Positions 15,925 through 24,578 of a stretch of 61,528 nt of DNA are shown here, piece by piece. Position 1 is the first letter of the stretch; every line of letters starts with the position of its first letter. Both the position numbers and the translations under genes were made by a program. The stretch is from JBBQER01 sp052148155 (GTDB taxonomy: Bacteria > Actinomycetota > Acidimicrobiia > IMCC26256 > PALSA-610): positions 1 through 61,528 of the forward strand of contig JBKQIY010000197.1 in assembly GCA_052148155.1 (NCBI GenBank), in the 5' to 3' direction. Below the pieces are notes generated by a model that was not told the origin of the DNA, made no database searches, and was given only the letters and a program-made list of their open reading frames with translations.

Positions 15925-17871
15925 TTACAGGGCGCCGAGGAAGTTCGCGGCGAGTGGAGCTGCCACGGTTCCGCCGACACCGCCACCCTCGACGATGACC
16001 GCGAACGCGAGGTTGCCGCGGTAGCCGATGAACCATGCGTGCGTCTGGGGCGGATTCGCAGATCCGTACTCTGCGGTGCCCGTCTTGCCGAACACGCCGG
16101 ACGGCAGGCCCGCGTTGGCTGCGGTTCCGCCGGCCTGTTCGACGCCGGCCATGAACCCGCGCAGTGTCGTCAGGATGGCAGGATTGAGCGGCGGCGCGGT
16201 TGTCGTCGTCGGCGTGGGATTGGTCGTCAGGACGGGCGCGCGCCACTGTCCGGACGCCACCGCGGCCGCGACCGAGGCCATCTGCAGGGGGCTCGCCACG
16301 ATGGCGGCCTGACCGATCGCCGACGCCGCGCGGTCGGCGCGATCGGTCGGTGTGGGGTAGGAGCCATCAAAGGTCGGGACCGGAAGCGACCAGTGCCTAT
16401 TGAACCCGTACGACGCGGCGGCGACGCCGAGCGCGCCCGGAGGCAGCTGGTCGGCGAGGCCGATAAAGGCGTTGTTGCAGGAGATCTTGAACGCTTGCGC
16501 GAGGTCGATGTTGCCCGACGCTTCGCCCTCGAAGTTCCGGAATGTCTCGCCGTCGACGGTCAGCGTGACCGGACACGGAGCTGGCGTCGAGCCGGTACGG
16601 CCAGCTGCGAGCAGCGCGGTCGCGGTGATGATCTTGAACGTGGAGCCGGGCGGATACTTGCCGTCGACCGCCCGGTCGAACTCGTTGTCGGGCTTCGACA
16701 CGATCGCCCGGATCTGCCCGGTCGGGACGTCGATCGCGACGAGCGCGGCGGGCAGAGTTTCGCCGGCCAGCGCCGCGTCAGCTGCCTGCTGTATGCCAGG
16801 GTCGATGGTCACGTCGACCGGCTTGGGGTCGCGGCCGGGGAAGCGCTTCATCGTTCGTATGACCTTGTCGGTCGACGTGCCGGCGCTCGATTCGATCACG
16901 ACCGCCGCGGCCGGTCGGCCGGCCAGGCGGGTCTCGAACACGGACTGCAGTCCGTTCTGACCGACGAGATCTCCCTGTCGGTACGGCGGTCCGAGTTGGT
17001 GCAGACCCTCGGCGGTGATCGGGCCGACGGTCCCGACGAGCTGTGTCAAAAGAGCGTCGCGCGGTGCGAGCACCGCCTGACTCGCGTGGAAGAACACGCC
17101 GGGAATGGGTGCGAGCTGAGGCCGCAGGACCGAGTGGTAGCGCGCGTCGTCGGGGACGGTCGCGATCTCGACGAAGTAGTTCGGCTCTACGCCCGGTCCT
17201 CGCAGCGCGGCGTCGATCGTGGCGGCATCGGTTCCGACGAGCGACTTCATGCGTTGCTTGATCGTCGCGAGGCTCTTGGCGATGAGACCGGGTTCGAGCC
17301 CGATTTCCACCACCGACTGCGATCCGGCAAGGAGCGCTCCGTTGTCCGCCACGATCGGCGCGCGTGTCGGCCACGGCGACTGGCGCAGCATCAAATGCTG
17401 TCCGGATTCGAGTCCGGGGAAAAGGTCGCCGGGCTGCCACTGGATCTGCCAGACGGTCCGGGTCGGCTGTTTGACGCGCACGAACGTCAACGTGCTGTTC
17501 CAGGTGAACGACCCGAAACCGGCGAGGTTCACATCCGCGCGATACGTCGCGGTCGCTCCGGTCTTGGAGCGAAACAGACCTGTCGGGAGGTAACGGGCGG
17601 TACTCCCCGGCGCCGACTGCACCAGCGAGGTCGATGTCGTCGCCAGATCGGACGGCGGCGTCTCGATGAACGCTGCCATCGCGGGTGCATCACCAGCCGT
17701 CCACGCGCTCAAGAACCCGTCGACCTCTGAGGTCGGCAGCGACGAAGAGGCATGGCCGCGCCGGAGCTCGAACAGTGCGCCGCCGGCGAGCGCGACGACT
17801 ACGACGACCACGACCAGCGTCCGGGGCCGCCAAAACCGGTGCCAGCGCCTGGTCGCGAACGTGAAACCCAT
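15925..17871 (-). CDS. Class B penicillin-binding protein with MecA_N/NTF2-like domain
   Basis: A 648-residue class B PBP. It has a basic N-terminus, one membrane anchor (about 18-35), an NTF2-like MecA_N domain (about 47-150), a dimerisation domain (about 160-330) and a transpeptidase domain (about 375-645). Active-site motifs are STFK (410-413), SCN (464-466) and KTGTAEYG (596-603), so it should cross-link peptidoglycan outside the membrane. The Pro/Thr stretch NPTPTTTTAPP (about 551-561) is an insertion. MecA_N is typical of low-affinity PBPs of Gram-positive bacteria. An ATG at 17889 would add six residues and is a possible alternative start. It is not beside other division genes, so an accessory role is likely. 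Confidence 0.88.
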   Translation of the reverse strand: MGFTFATRRWHRFWRPRTLVVVVVVVALAGGALFELRRGHASSSLPTSEVDGFLSAWTAGDAPAMAAFIETPPSDLATTSTSLVQSAPGSTARYLPTGLFRSKTGATATYRADVNLAGFGSFTWNSTLTFVRVKQPTRTVWQIQWQPGDLFPGLESGQHLMLRQSPWPTRAPIVADNGALLAGSQSVVEIGLEPGLIAKSLATIKQRMKSLVGTDAATIDAALRGPGVEPNYFVEIATVPDDARYHSVLRPQLAPIPGVFFHASQAVLAPRDALLTQLVGTVGPITAEGLHQLGPPYRQGDLVGQNGLQSVFETRLAGRPAAAVVIESSAGTSTDKVIRTMKRFPGRDPKPVDVTIDPGIQQAADAALAGETLPAALVAIDVPTGQIRAIVSKPDNEFDRAVDGKYPPGSTFKIITATALLAAGRTGSTPAPCPVTLTVDGETFRNFEGEASGNIDLAQAFKISCNNAFIGLADQLPPGALGVAAASYGFNRHWSLPVPTFDGSYPTPTDRADRAASAIGQAAIVASPLQMASVAAAVASGQWRAPVLTTNPTPTTTTAPPLNPAILTTLRGFMAGVEQAGGTAANAGLPSGVFGKTGTAEYGSANPPQTHAWFIGYRGNLAFAVIVEGGGVGGTVAAPLAANFLGAL

Positions 17872-17948
17872 GATCCGTATTGTGCGCATATCCCGGCGCC
17901 CGCGGCCGGACAACCCCAATTGCCGGTCCGACGGTCAGCGCGCCAAAC

Positions 17949-17962
17949 TGGAACACGTTCTA
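17949..17962. promoter_or_regulatory. KstR-like operator (TNNAACNNGTTNNA) upstream of the FadE pair
   Basis: The 14-mer TGGAACACGTTCTA fits the published actinobacterial KstR consensus TNNAACNNGTTNNA at every fixed position and contains the perfect palindrome GAAC-AC-GTTC. It lies 21 bases upstream of the ATG of the first acyl-CoA dehydrogenase gene, where a repressor would block transcription. KstR and related TetR-type repressors control cholesterol catabolism. One match of this length is expected by chance in a window this size, so the promoter position and the downstream gene type carry the argument. Confidence 0.5.
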
Positions 17963-17983
17963 CTCGTCGGGGAGAGGTCCGCT

Positions 17984-19162
17984 ATGTACGTCGGCTTGTC
18001 GAAGGAGCACGAGGCGTTGCGTGACGAGCTGCGCGCCTACTACGACGAGCTCCTCACGCCCGAAGTCGAAGACGACTTGCGCAAAGGTGAAGGTGTCGGC
18101 CAGGTTTCGAAGGACACCTGGAAGAAGATGGCCTCCGACGGCTACGCGGGGGTCGGCTGGCCCAAGGAGTGGGGCGGCCGGGGACTGACGCCCATCGAGC
18201 AGTTCGTGTTCTTCGACGAGTCGATGCGAGCGGGCGCGCCGGTCCCGATGTTGACGATCAACTCGGTTGCGCCGACGATCATGCGCTTCGGCAGCGAGGA
18301 ACAAAAACAGTTCTACGTCCCGAAGATCCTCAAGGGTGAGATCCACTTCGCCATCGGCTACACCGAGTCCGACGCCGGCACCGACCTCGCGGCACTGAAG
18401 ACACGCGCCGTTCGCGACGGCGACGAGTATGTGATCAACGGCCAGAAGGTGTTCACGAGTCTGGCGAGCGGCGCCGACTACATCTGGCTCGCGGTGCGTA
18501 CCAACCAAGAGGTCAAAAAGCACAAAGGCATTTCGATCATCATCGTGCCCACCGACACGCCGGGCTTTCGTTACGTTCCGATCGACAACTTCGGCGCGAC
18601 GAACACGAACATCACCTACTACGAAGACGTGCGGGTTCCGGTCGGCAACCTCGTCGGTGAAGAGAACGGCGGCTGGGGCCTCATCACCAATCAGCTCAAC
18701 CACGAGCGCGTCACGTTGTGCTCGTCCGGCGTCGTCGAGCGCATGCTCGACGACGTGCGCGGTTGGGCGCAGCAGACCAAGTTGGCCGACGGCCGCCGTG
18801 TGATCGACCAGGAGTGGGTTCAGATCAACCTTGCACGAGTGCACGCCAAGCTTGAGTTCCTGCGACTCGCCAACTGGCGGGTCGCGTGGCTCGCGCAGAG
18901 CGGCGCCGCGCTGAACCCGGCCGATGCGTCGACGATCAAGGTGTACGGCACCGAGTTTTACATGGAAGCTGCTCGGCTGTTGATGGAAGTCATGCGCGAC
19001 CAGGCGCCGCTGCAAGGCGAATCGCCGGGCGCGGTGCTGCACGGCAGGGTGGAGCGGATGCTGCGTTCCATGCACATCCTCACGTTCGGTGGCGGCACCA
19101 ACGAGATGCAACGAGACCTGATCGCGATCTTCGGGCTGAACATGCCCGGCAGCCCGCGCTGA
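17984..19162 (+). CDS. Acyl-CoA dehydrogenase, subunit 1 of a probable heteromeric pair
   Basis: A 392-residue acyl-CoA dehydrogenase. Motifs are GVGWPKEWGGRGLTP, FAIGYTESDAGTDLAALKTRA, VINGQKVFTS, and a C-terminal catalytic loop GGGTNEMQRDLIAIFGLNMP with the Glu retained. It starts at ATG 17984, preceded by GGAGAGG and by a KstR-like box. Length and motifs resemble the FadE29/ChsE2-type subunits of steroid side-chain dehydrogenases, which work as alpha2-beta2 heterotetramers with the product of an adjacent gene. That gene follows here after 41 bases. Substrate assignment to sterol CoA esters is inference from the pair layout and the operator. Confidence 0.85.
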   Translation: MYVGLSKEHEALRDELRAYYDELLTPEVEDDLRKGEGVGQVSKDTWKKMASDGYAGVGWPKEWGGRGLTPIEQFVFFDESMRAGAPVPMLTINSVAPTIMRFGSEEQKQFYVPKILKGEIHFAIGYTESDAGTDLAALKTRAVRDGDEYVINGQKVFTSLASGADYIWLAVRTNQEVKKHKGISIIIVPTDTPGFRYVPIDNFGATNTNITYYEDVRVPVGNLVGEENGGWGLITNQLNHERVTLCSSGVVERMLDDVRGWAQQTKLADGRRVIDQEWVQINLARVHAKLEFLRLANWRVAWLAQSGAALNPADASTIKVYGTEFYMEAARLLMEVMRDQAPLQGESPGAVLHGRVERMLRSMHILTFGGGTNEMQRDLIAIFGLNMPGSPR

Positions 19163-19203
19163 GTACGACGCCTGACCACGACAACTGACCGGGAGCACGC
19201 GAG

Positions 19204-20319
19204 ATGGACTTTGCCCTCACCGAAACGCAGGAGGAGCTGCGCGGGCTCGCGGGGCGTATCCTTGAGGACCGCTCCGGACTTGCGCACCTCAAAGAACGCG
19301 ACCGCTCCGACGACTGGTACGACCTTGCGACCTGGCAGGAGTTCGCCAAAGCGAACCTGCTCGGCGTCGCGTTGCCCGAATCGGCGGGCGGTCTCGGCTT
19401 CGGTTTCCTCGACCTGTGCACGGTGTTGCGCGAGGTCGGCCGCAACGTGTCGCCGTTGCCGGCCATTGCGACCCTCGTCAGCGGTGCGTTGCCGATCGCG
19501 AAGTTCGGCTCCGACGCGCAGCAGTCGATCCTCGCCAAAGTCGTCAGCGGTGACGTATTGTTGACGGCCGCGTTGGTGGAGCTCGGAGCCGAGCCCGAGG
19601 CGCCGGGCACGACCGCGACCCGCGACGGTGACGGTTGGCGTCTCAGCGGCACGAAGTCGAACGTTGCGGGCGTCACCGCGGCCGAACTCGTGCTCGTCCC
19701 CGCGACGGTCGACGGCCGGGTCGCGATGTTCCTCGTGCCCACCAGCTCGTCGGGTCTGACCGCGACCCGCCAACAGGCAATGAATCACGAACCGTTGTTC
19801 GAGGTCGAGCTCGACAGTGTCCACGTCGGCGACGACGCGCTCCTCGGCTCGACCGAACACGGTCCTGAGATCTTGGCGTGGACGCTCAACCGTACGACGA
19901 TCGCGATGTGCGCGGTGGTGTCGGGCGTCGCCGAACAAGCCGTGCGGATCACAGCCCAGTACACCTGCGACCGCAAACAGTTCGACCGTGCGATCGGCAC
20001 GTTCCAGGCGGTCGGTCAGCGGATGGCCGACTGCTTCATCGACATGCAGGGCATCGAACTCACGATGCTGCAGGCCGCGACCCATCTCGACGAAGGCCGC
20101 GACGACCCGGTCGAGGTCGCCACCGCGAAGTTCTGGGCCGCCGATGGCGGCAACCGCATCGCGCACGCGGCGCTCCACGTGCACGGTGGCATCAGCATCG
20201 ACGTCGACTACGCGATCCACCGATATTTCCTCTGGCTGAAGCAGTACGAGTTCACGCTCGGCTCCGCGACGCCCGAACTGCTGCGCATCGGTAAAGTGCT
20301 CGCCGACACGCCCGTGTGA
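19204..20319 (+). CDS. Acyl-CoA dehydrogenase-like protein, subunit 2 of the pair
   Basis: A 371-residue protein of acyl-CoA dehydrogenase fold: MDFALTETQEELRGLAGRIL at the N-terminus, LPESAGGLGFGFLDL, a weakened middle-domain motif (LTAALVELGAEPEAPG in place of the usual S-E-x-x-A-G-S-D), and HGGISIDVDYAIHRYFLW at the C-terminus. The family catalytic-loop Glu and FAD-contact motifs seen in the preceding gene are missing or altered. This is the pattern of the non-catalytic FadE28/ChsE1-type partner in heterotetrameric steroid dehydrogenases. It is on the same strand, 41 bases after its partner, and almost touches the convergent LLM gene. Confidence 0.82.
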   Translation: MDFALTETQEELRGLAGRILEDRSGLAHLKERDRSDDWYDLATWQEFAKANLLGVALPESAGGLGFGFLDLCTVLREVGRNVSPLPAIATLVSGALPIAKFGSDAQQSILAKVVSGDVLLTAALVELGAEPEAPGTTATRDGDGWRLSGTKSNVAGVTAAELVLVPATVDGRVAMFLVPTSSSGLTATRQQAMNHEPLFEVELDSVHVGDDALLGSTEHGPEILAWTLNRTTIAMCAVVSGVAEQAVRITAQYTCDRKQFDRAIGTFQAVGQRMADCFIDMQGIELTMLQAATHLDEGRDDPVEVATAKFWAADGGNRIAHAALHVHGGISIDVDYAIHRYFLWLKQYEFTLGSATPELLRIGKVLADTPV

Positions 20320-20320
20320 G

Positions 20321-21091
20321 CTACCCCGATTCGGTGCGGGCGATCTCCAACAGACGTCGGACGGGATCGAGGTCGAACGGCGGGCCCGTCATCACGATGA
20401 GGTGTTCGGAACCGGCGTCGAGGTAAGCCTGCCAATCGTCGATCTCGGTGGGCTGAATCGCGACCGTACGTTCGATTTGGCGTGGATCACGATCGACCCG
20501 TGCGCACCACTCGTCGAGGGTGCGGTTCTTGTCGGCGTAGGCGGCCGGCGGGCCGAACGCGTTCCACGCGTCGGCATGTTCAGCCGTGAGGCGCAACGTC
20601 ACCTTCGGGCCGGACCCGCCCACCAGGATCGGCACCGCACCGCGAGGCGGCGGGTTGAGCTCGTCGAAACGCTCCATGATTTTCGGCAACGAGTCGCGCA
20701 GGTGGCGCAGCCGGTCGGGCGCGGTACCGAAGTCGTAGCCGTATTCGTTGTAGTCACGCTCGAACCATCCTGCGCCGATGCCGAGCACGAACCGGCCGTC
20801 GCTCAGGTGGTCGATCGTGCGGGCCATGTCGGCGAGAAGATTCGGATTGCGGTACGAGTTGCAGGTCACGAGAGCGCCGATGTGGGCGTACGTCGTCTCG
20901 ACCGCCATCGCGGCCAGCAACGCGTAGGCCTCGAAGTGCGCAGCGTCAGGATCTCCGTAGAGCGGGAAGAAGTGATCCCACACCCAGATGCTGTCGACCT
21001 CTAACGCGTCGGCGGCACGCCACGCGGCGCGCAGATCGTCGGTGGTCGTCGCTTGCGGATGGAGCTGAACGCCGACTTTGAACTTGGGCAT
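20321..21091 (-). CDS. LLM-class F420-dependent oxidoreductase
   Basis: A 256-residue luciferase-like monooxygenase-fold protein: MPKFKVGVQLHPQATTTDDL at the start, IWVWDHFFPLYG, HIGALVTCNSYRNPNLLADMARTIDHLSDGRF split by the F420 pocket, and LGIGAGWFERDYNEYGYDFG. These are hallmarks of actinobacterial F420H2/F420-using enzymes. It probably reduces or oxidises a small organic substrate in the cytosol, identity unknown. A cofC gene for F420 assembly (48528-49130) shows the cofactor is made by this organism. It converges on the FadE pair with one base between stops. Confidence 0.85.
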   Translation of the reverse strand: MPKFKVGVQLHPQATTTDDLRAAWRAADALEVDSIWVWDHFFPLYGDPDAAHFEAYALLAAMAVETTYAHIGALVTCNSYRNPNLLADMARTIDHLSDGRFVLGIGAGWFERDYNEYGYDFGTAPDRLRHLRDSLPKIMERFDELNPPPRGAVPILVGGSGPKVTLRLTAEHADAWNAFGPPAAYADKNRTLDEWCARVDRDPRQIERTVAIQPTEIDDWQAYLDAGSEHLIVMTGPPFDLDPVRRLLEIARTESG

Positions 21092-21100
21092 GCGCGCAGG

Positions 21101-22243
21101 CTACTGATCCCGTAACTCGACCCGGCGACCTCCGTCGCGCAGCACGATGGTCGCTTCGCCGGCGAGGAGCCGCTTGATTGGCGCGCCAACAAGGTCGGCG
21201 CGCCAACCGGTCGCGATTCGGCTCGGAGCGCCGGTGAGGAGCTGTGTGAGGTCGGCGCGGGTGGCAAGTACGGCCGGATCGAGGTCGAGTTCGGAAGCGC
21301 GCTGGGCGAGCCAGGCGCCGATCACGGTGACGGCCGGCGCCAGCGCGCGATCGATGTGATCTGACTCCGGCATTGCCACCGACGACGGCTCGAGCTCGAG
21401 CCCCGCTGTCACTGCGGCCAGGAGTTTGTCGGTCGCACCGTCGCGCAGCGCTCGACCGTCGACGCCGCGAATGGCCGTCAGTTCCTCGCGCGTGCGCGGC
21501 GGACGGCTCACAATTCCGATCAGCGCAAGGTCGGAAAGCACGAAGCGGGGTGGCACGTCGAGCTCGGCCGCGGTGCGCTCCCGCCACGCGCCGACCTGCT
21601 GGGCGACGCCGCGGGAGCGGCCGCGCAGCTGGCGAGCGCCTTTCATTCGCCACCATGCGACGTCGGGCTCCGGCCGCGTGCGTATTCGTAGCCGCCGCTC
21701 CTCGCATTCGTCGGTCGCCCAATGGAGCCGGCCCATCGGCTCGAGACGCGCCACGAGTACGTCTTGCAGCTCGAGGAGATGCTCGACGTCGGCGGCGGCG
21801 TAGTTCCGCTGGTCGGGATACAACGGGCGACGTGTCCAATCGGTGAGCCGGTCACCTTTGGTGAGCCGCACGTCGAGGAGGCGCTCCACCAGCGATGCGA
21901 GGGAAGGTGCACCCATGCCGATGAATCCGGCCGCGATCTGCGTGTCGAAGAGCCGTGTCGGCAGTCGTCCGCACGCTCGGGCGAGGATCGCCAGGTCCTG
22001 CTCGGCGGCGTGCGCGACCATGACTCCGGGACCGCCCAGAATCTCGGCGAAGGGCGCGATGTCGACGGCGAACGGGTCGATGAGCGCGATGCCGGCCGAC
22101 CAGGCCACCTGCACGAGGGCCAGGCGCGGCCAGTAGGTGCGCTCGCCGTGGAACTCGGTGTCGAGGGCGTAGCGAGGCTCGGCCCGAAGTTGGCCGATCA
22201 GGTCGCCGAGGGCCGCGCCGCTGTCGACCCAGCTCGATTCCAT
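21101..22243 (-). CDS. rnd: Ribonuclease D-like 3'-5' exonuclease with HRDC domain
   Basis: A 380-residue protein. The N-terminal DEDDy exonuclease domain (about 10-200) shows Exo I DTEFHGE (Asp28, Glu30), Exo II AEQDLAIL (Asp83) and Exo III NYAAADVEHL (Tyr148, Asp152), so the metal-dependent nuclease centre is complete. An HRDC domain follows (about 205-300, RERTAAELDVPPRFVLSD...LIGIVSRPPRTREELTAIRGV). It trims the 3' ends of tRNA and other structured RNA. ATG 22243 was chosen; ATG 22270 would add nine residues. It lies nine bases upstream of the LLM gene on the same strand. Confidence 0.88.
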   Translation of the reverse strand: MESSWVDSGAALGDLIGQLRAEPRYALDTEFHGERTYWPRLALVQVAWSAGIALIDPFAVDIAPFAEILGGPGVMVAHAAEQDLAILARACGRLPTRLFDTQIAAGFIGMGAPSLASLVERLLDVRLTKGDRLTDWTRRPLYPDQRNYAAADVEHLLELQDVLVARLEPMGRLHWATDECEERRLRIRTRPEPDVAWWRMKGARQLRGRSRGVAQQVGAWRERTAAELDVPPRFVLSDLALIGIVSRPPRTREELTAIRGVDGRALRDGATDKLLAAVTAGLELEPSSVAMPESDHIDRALAPAVTVIGAWLAQRASELDLDPAVLATRADLTQLLTGAPSRIATGWRADLVGAPIKRLLAGEATIVLRDGGRRVELRDQ

Positions 22244-22311
22244 CGTCCCAGCATGGCGCGGTTCGGCCATCTCGGCGCGGCTCGGCCGCCGTTCGCGGTG
22301 CAGGCCCGGGC

Positions 22312-23223
22312 TCAGATGTGCGCGACCGAGGCGCGCACTGGGCCCAGCCGTTCGAACGAGGCGAGCACCTCGTCGTGGTCGTCGGACAGGTGGCGGATGA
22401 TCACGTCAGTGCAGCCCAGCGTCGCCAGCTCGGCGAACGCCGCCGCGGCTTCGTCCGGTCCGCCCACCACCGGCGCCGCGGGGTCGAAGCCGCGGTAGCC
22501 GCGGGCGAGGATCGGGCCCGCGACCCGCCGGGCGTCGGCGTCGTCGGCGCCCACATGCACGTCGCGCCGGACCGCGATCTTGGTTGCGGGACGGCCGTGA
22601 CGGACGCAGGCCTGGCGGTAGGTCCCGACGAGGTCGCGTACCTGGCTCGGCGGCGCTTCGGGTCCGATCAGAAAGGCGTCGCCGAGGCGGGCGGCTCGGT
22701 CGACCGCAGCGGGCGCGGCGGCGCCGATCCACACCTCGAGCGGCTGCGGCGGGATCGGAGCGATACGGGCCCGCACAATCGAAAACGGGGCGTCGGTGTT
22801 CACCTCTTCACCGGCGCAGAGACGGCGCACGATATCGAGGGTGGCCTCGAATCGTGACGGACGCGTGCGGATCGGCACACCGAAAGCGTCGAACTGTTCG
22901 GCGCCGCCGCCGAGCGCACACTGCATCACGAACGGACCGGACGCGATCGACGCGAGCGTTCCGATCTGCTCGGCCAGCAATACCGGATGCCACAACGGCA
23001 GCAGGAACAGTGCCCCCGCCGGCCGTTCGTCCCATTCGGCCAGGAGGCGGCCAAGCATCGGAACGTTCTGGTAGTAGGGGACCGGCACGTTGTGGTGGTC
23101 GCCGATGAACAGACTGTCGAGCGACGCGTCGTTGGCGGCGCGGGCGCGCTCGACCAACCAGCGTGCGCCCGTGCGGGCATCCATGGGTGCGTAGCCGCTG
23201 CGGAGGGAGGCGCCGACCTTCAT
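22312..23223 (-). CDS. LLM-class F420-dependent oxidoreductase (second)
   Basis: A 303-residue luciferase-like protein. Features include LDSLFIGDHHNVPVPYYQNV, FLLPLWHPVLLAEQIGTLAS, VMQCALGGGAEQFDAFGVPI and the late EVWIGAAAPAAVDRAARLGD, a typical LLM subgroup. The cofactor is probably F420, but FMN cannot be excluded from sequence. Low similarity to the LLM protein at 20321-21091 indicates different substrates. It is divergent from the VOC gene with 30 bases between start codons, so the two may share control. Confidence 0.83.
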   Translation of the reverse strand: MKVGASLRSGYAPMDARTGARWLVERARAANDASLDSLFIGDHHNVPVPYYQNVPMLGRLLAEWDERPAGALFLLPLWHPVLLAEQIGTLASIASGPFVMQCALGGGAEQFDAFGVPIRTRPSRFEATLDIVRRLCAGEEVNTDAPFSIVRARIAPIPPQPLEVWIGAAAPAAVDRAARLGDAFLIGPEAPPSQVRDLVGTYRQACVRHGRPATKIAVRRDVHVGADDADARRVAGPILARGYRGFDPAAPVVGGPDEAAAAFAELATLGCTDVIIRHLSDDHDEVLASFERLGPVRASVAHI

Positions 23224-23253
23224 GTCCCCGTAGTTTCGCGCGATGCTTTCGCG

Positions 23254-23781
23254 ATGGTGAACTCAGACACGACGGTTCCCGATCTGGCGGCGCTGAACGC
23301 TCGACGACGAGCGTTGCGCGACCGTTACCTGCTCGGGGACACCGAGCGTCCGGTTTCGAACGGCGGCGGCGTACACCACGTTGCGTTGATCTGCGCCGAT
23401 CCAGAGCGAACGATCCGCTTCTATCAGGAGCTGCTCGGCTTCCCGCTCGTGGAGCTGTTCGAGAATCGCGACTACTCGGGCTCGTCGCACTTCTTCTTCG
23501 ATATCGGCAACCGCAACCTTCTCGCCTTCTTCGATTTTCCGGGGCTGGGTTTGGAGGCCGTGCCCGAAGGACTCGGAGGCATACAGCACCTCGCGATCTC
23601 GGTCACGGTCGACGTGTTCGAGGCCGTCAAAGTGCGTCTCGCCTCGGCTGGCATCGATTATCGCGGGCCCGATCTCGGTGTCGACGAGTCGATCTACTTC
23701 AAAGATCCCGACAACATCCAAGTCGAGTTGATCAGACAACCTTTGTTCGAGATGCCCGAGAGCGCGCCGCAAGACGACTAG
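23254..23781 (+). CDS. VOC-family (glyoxalase/dioxygenase fold) protein
   Basis: This 175-residue protein has an N-terminal extension of about 38 residues and one VOC unit: GVHHVALICADPERTIRFYQ (about 39-58), LGFPLVELFENRD, GIQHLAISVTVDVFEAVK (about 112) and YFKDPDNIQVELI near the end. The His in HHVAL, the His in IQHLAI and the Glu in QVELI are placed as metal ligands of glyoxalase/extradiol dioxygenase folds. A single module implies a dimer for a full active site. The substrate is unknown; the adjacent divergent LLM gene suggests a catabolic role. Confidence 0.8.
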   Translation: MVNSDTTVPDLAALNARRRALRDRYLLGDTERPVSNGGGVHHVALICADPERTIRFYQELLGFPLVELFENRDYSGSSHFFFDIGNRNLLAFFDFPGLGLEAVPEGLGGIQHLAISVTVDVFEAVKVRLASAGIDYRGPDLGVDESIYFKDPDNIQVELIRQPLFEMPESAPQDD

Positions 23782-24074
23782 TGCCGCGGACAACCAACGT
23801 GTGCCATGTTGGCGGAGCGGGCTCGGATCGCAACCACATGCACCCGCGTCTGGCGGGCGCGTTATGTGCGCACGTTCTGTTCTGGGCTACGGATCCGCGA
23901 CGTGCGCGAGATCGATGGCAGTGACGGACGGCCTTGACCGCTGCAAAGCGAGGCGTCAATCGCCTCGGTGCGGCACAGCAGCTGTTCAACCGAGACCCGT
24001 GGATGCCAGCCCAGCCAGGAATCGGCGCCTCAACTCGCTGCGGCTTCGGCCATCGACGGGCACGACCTGAACAG

Positions 24075-24578
24075 TCACGTCTCTTGATCGAAAGCGCCGA
24101 TGACGAGTAACCAAGCTGCTGTGATCATATAACAAGTGTTGGTTACCATCGCGAGCGCTGCAATATAAAGACCGGATATGTATCCAAAAAAAAGTAGTGT
24201 GGCACCGATCATCTCGGCCAAGTGTGCGAGGCTTCCGCCAACTATGCGAGAGAGTCTCAGACCATGGCTCGTCCGAATGGCTTTCGTGTAGCCCTTGACA
24301 AAAACGGCCGCCGAAATACCACAGACTACGAACAGTTCTGCGCCGACTGACCGATGGTTTTGTGCTCCCATAAGTACCAGCGCACAGCGCATAAATACCA
24401 GTGCCAGCCCGGTAAGTGTGTTTATGGCTCGATAACGATGCGTTGCGTCGATAGCGATTGCTTTGAGGTTGAGTGACATCGCCACAAAAACCAAACCGGT
24501 GAGCGTGACCGCGCCAGTTCCGACCAGAAGAAAAAAATCAGTCCACTGCCCAGGCCTGAAAATATCGGCTGCAGTCAC
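24075..24578 (-). CDS. Orphan multi-pass membrane protein with atypical base composition
   Basis: A 167-residue protein with four or five hydrophobic helices: about 14-36 (FFLLVGTGAVTLTGLVFVAM), 53-70, 80-95, 115-135 and 138-160. No transporter or enzyme signature was recognised. Many codons end in A or T (ATA, TAT, AAA and TTT are frequent), unlike every neighbour. It sits alone in a gene-poor stretch, so recent acquisition is likely. The ATG at 24578 is reasonable. Function unknown. Confidence 0.6.
   Translation of the reverse strand: MTAADIFRPGQWTDFFLLVGTGAVTLTGLVFVAMSLNLKAIAIDATHRYRAINTLTGLALVFMRCALVLMGAQNHRSVGAELFVVCGISAAVFVKGYTKAIRTSHGLRLSRIVGGSLAHLAEMIGATLLFFGYISGLYIAALAMVTNTCYMITAAWLLVIGAFDQET

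Noticed and set aside
15883..17730. Long plus-strand open frame opposite the PBP gene
   Set aside because: The PBP on the other strand has all three active-site motifs, a terminator and a membrane anchor; this frame has none.
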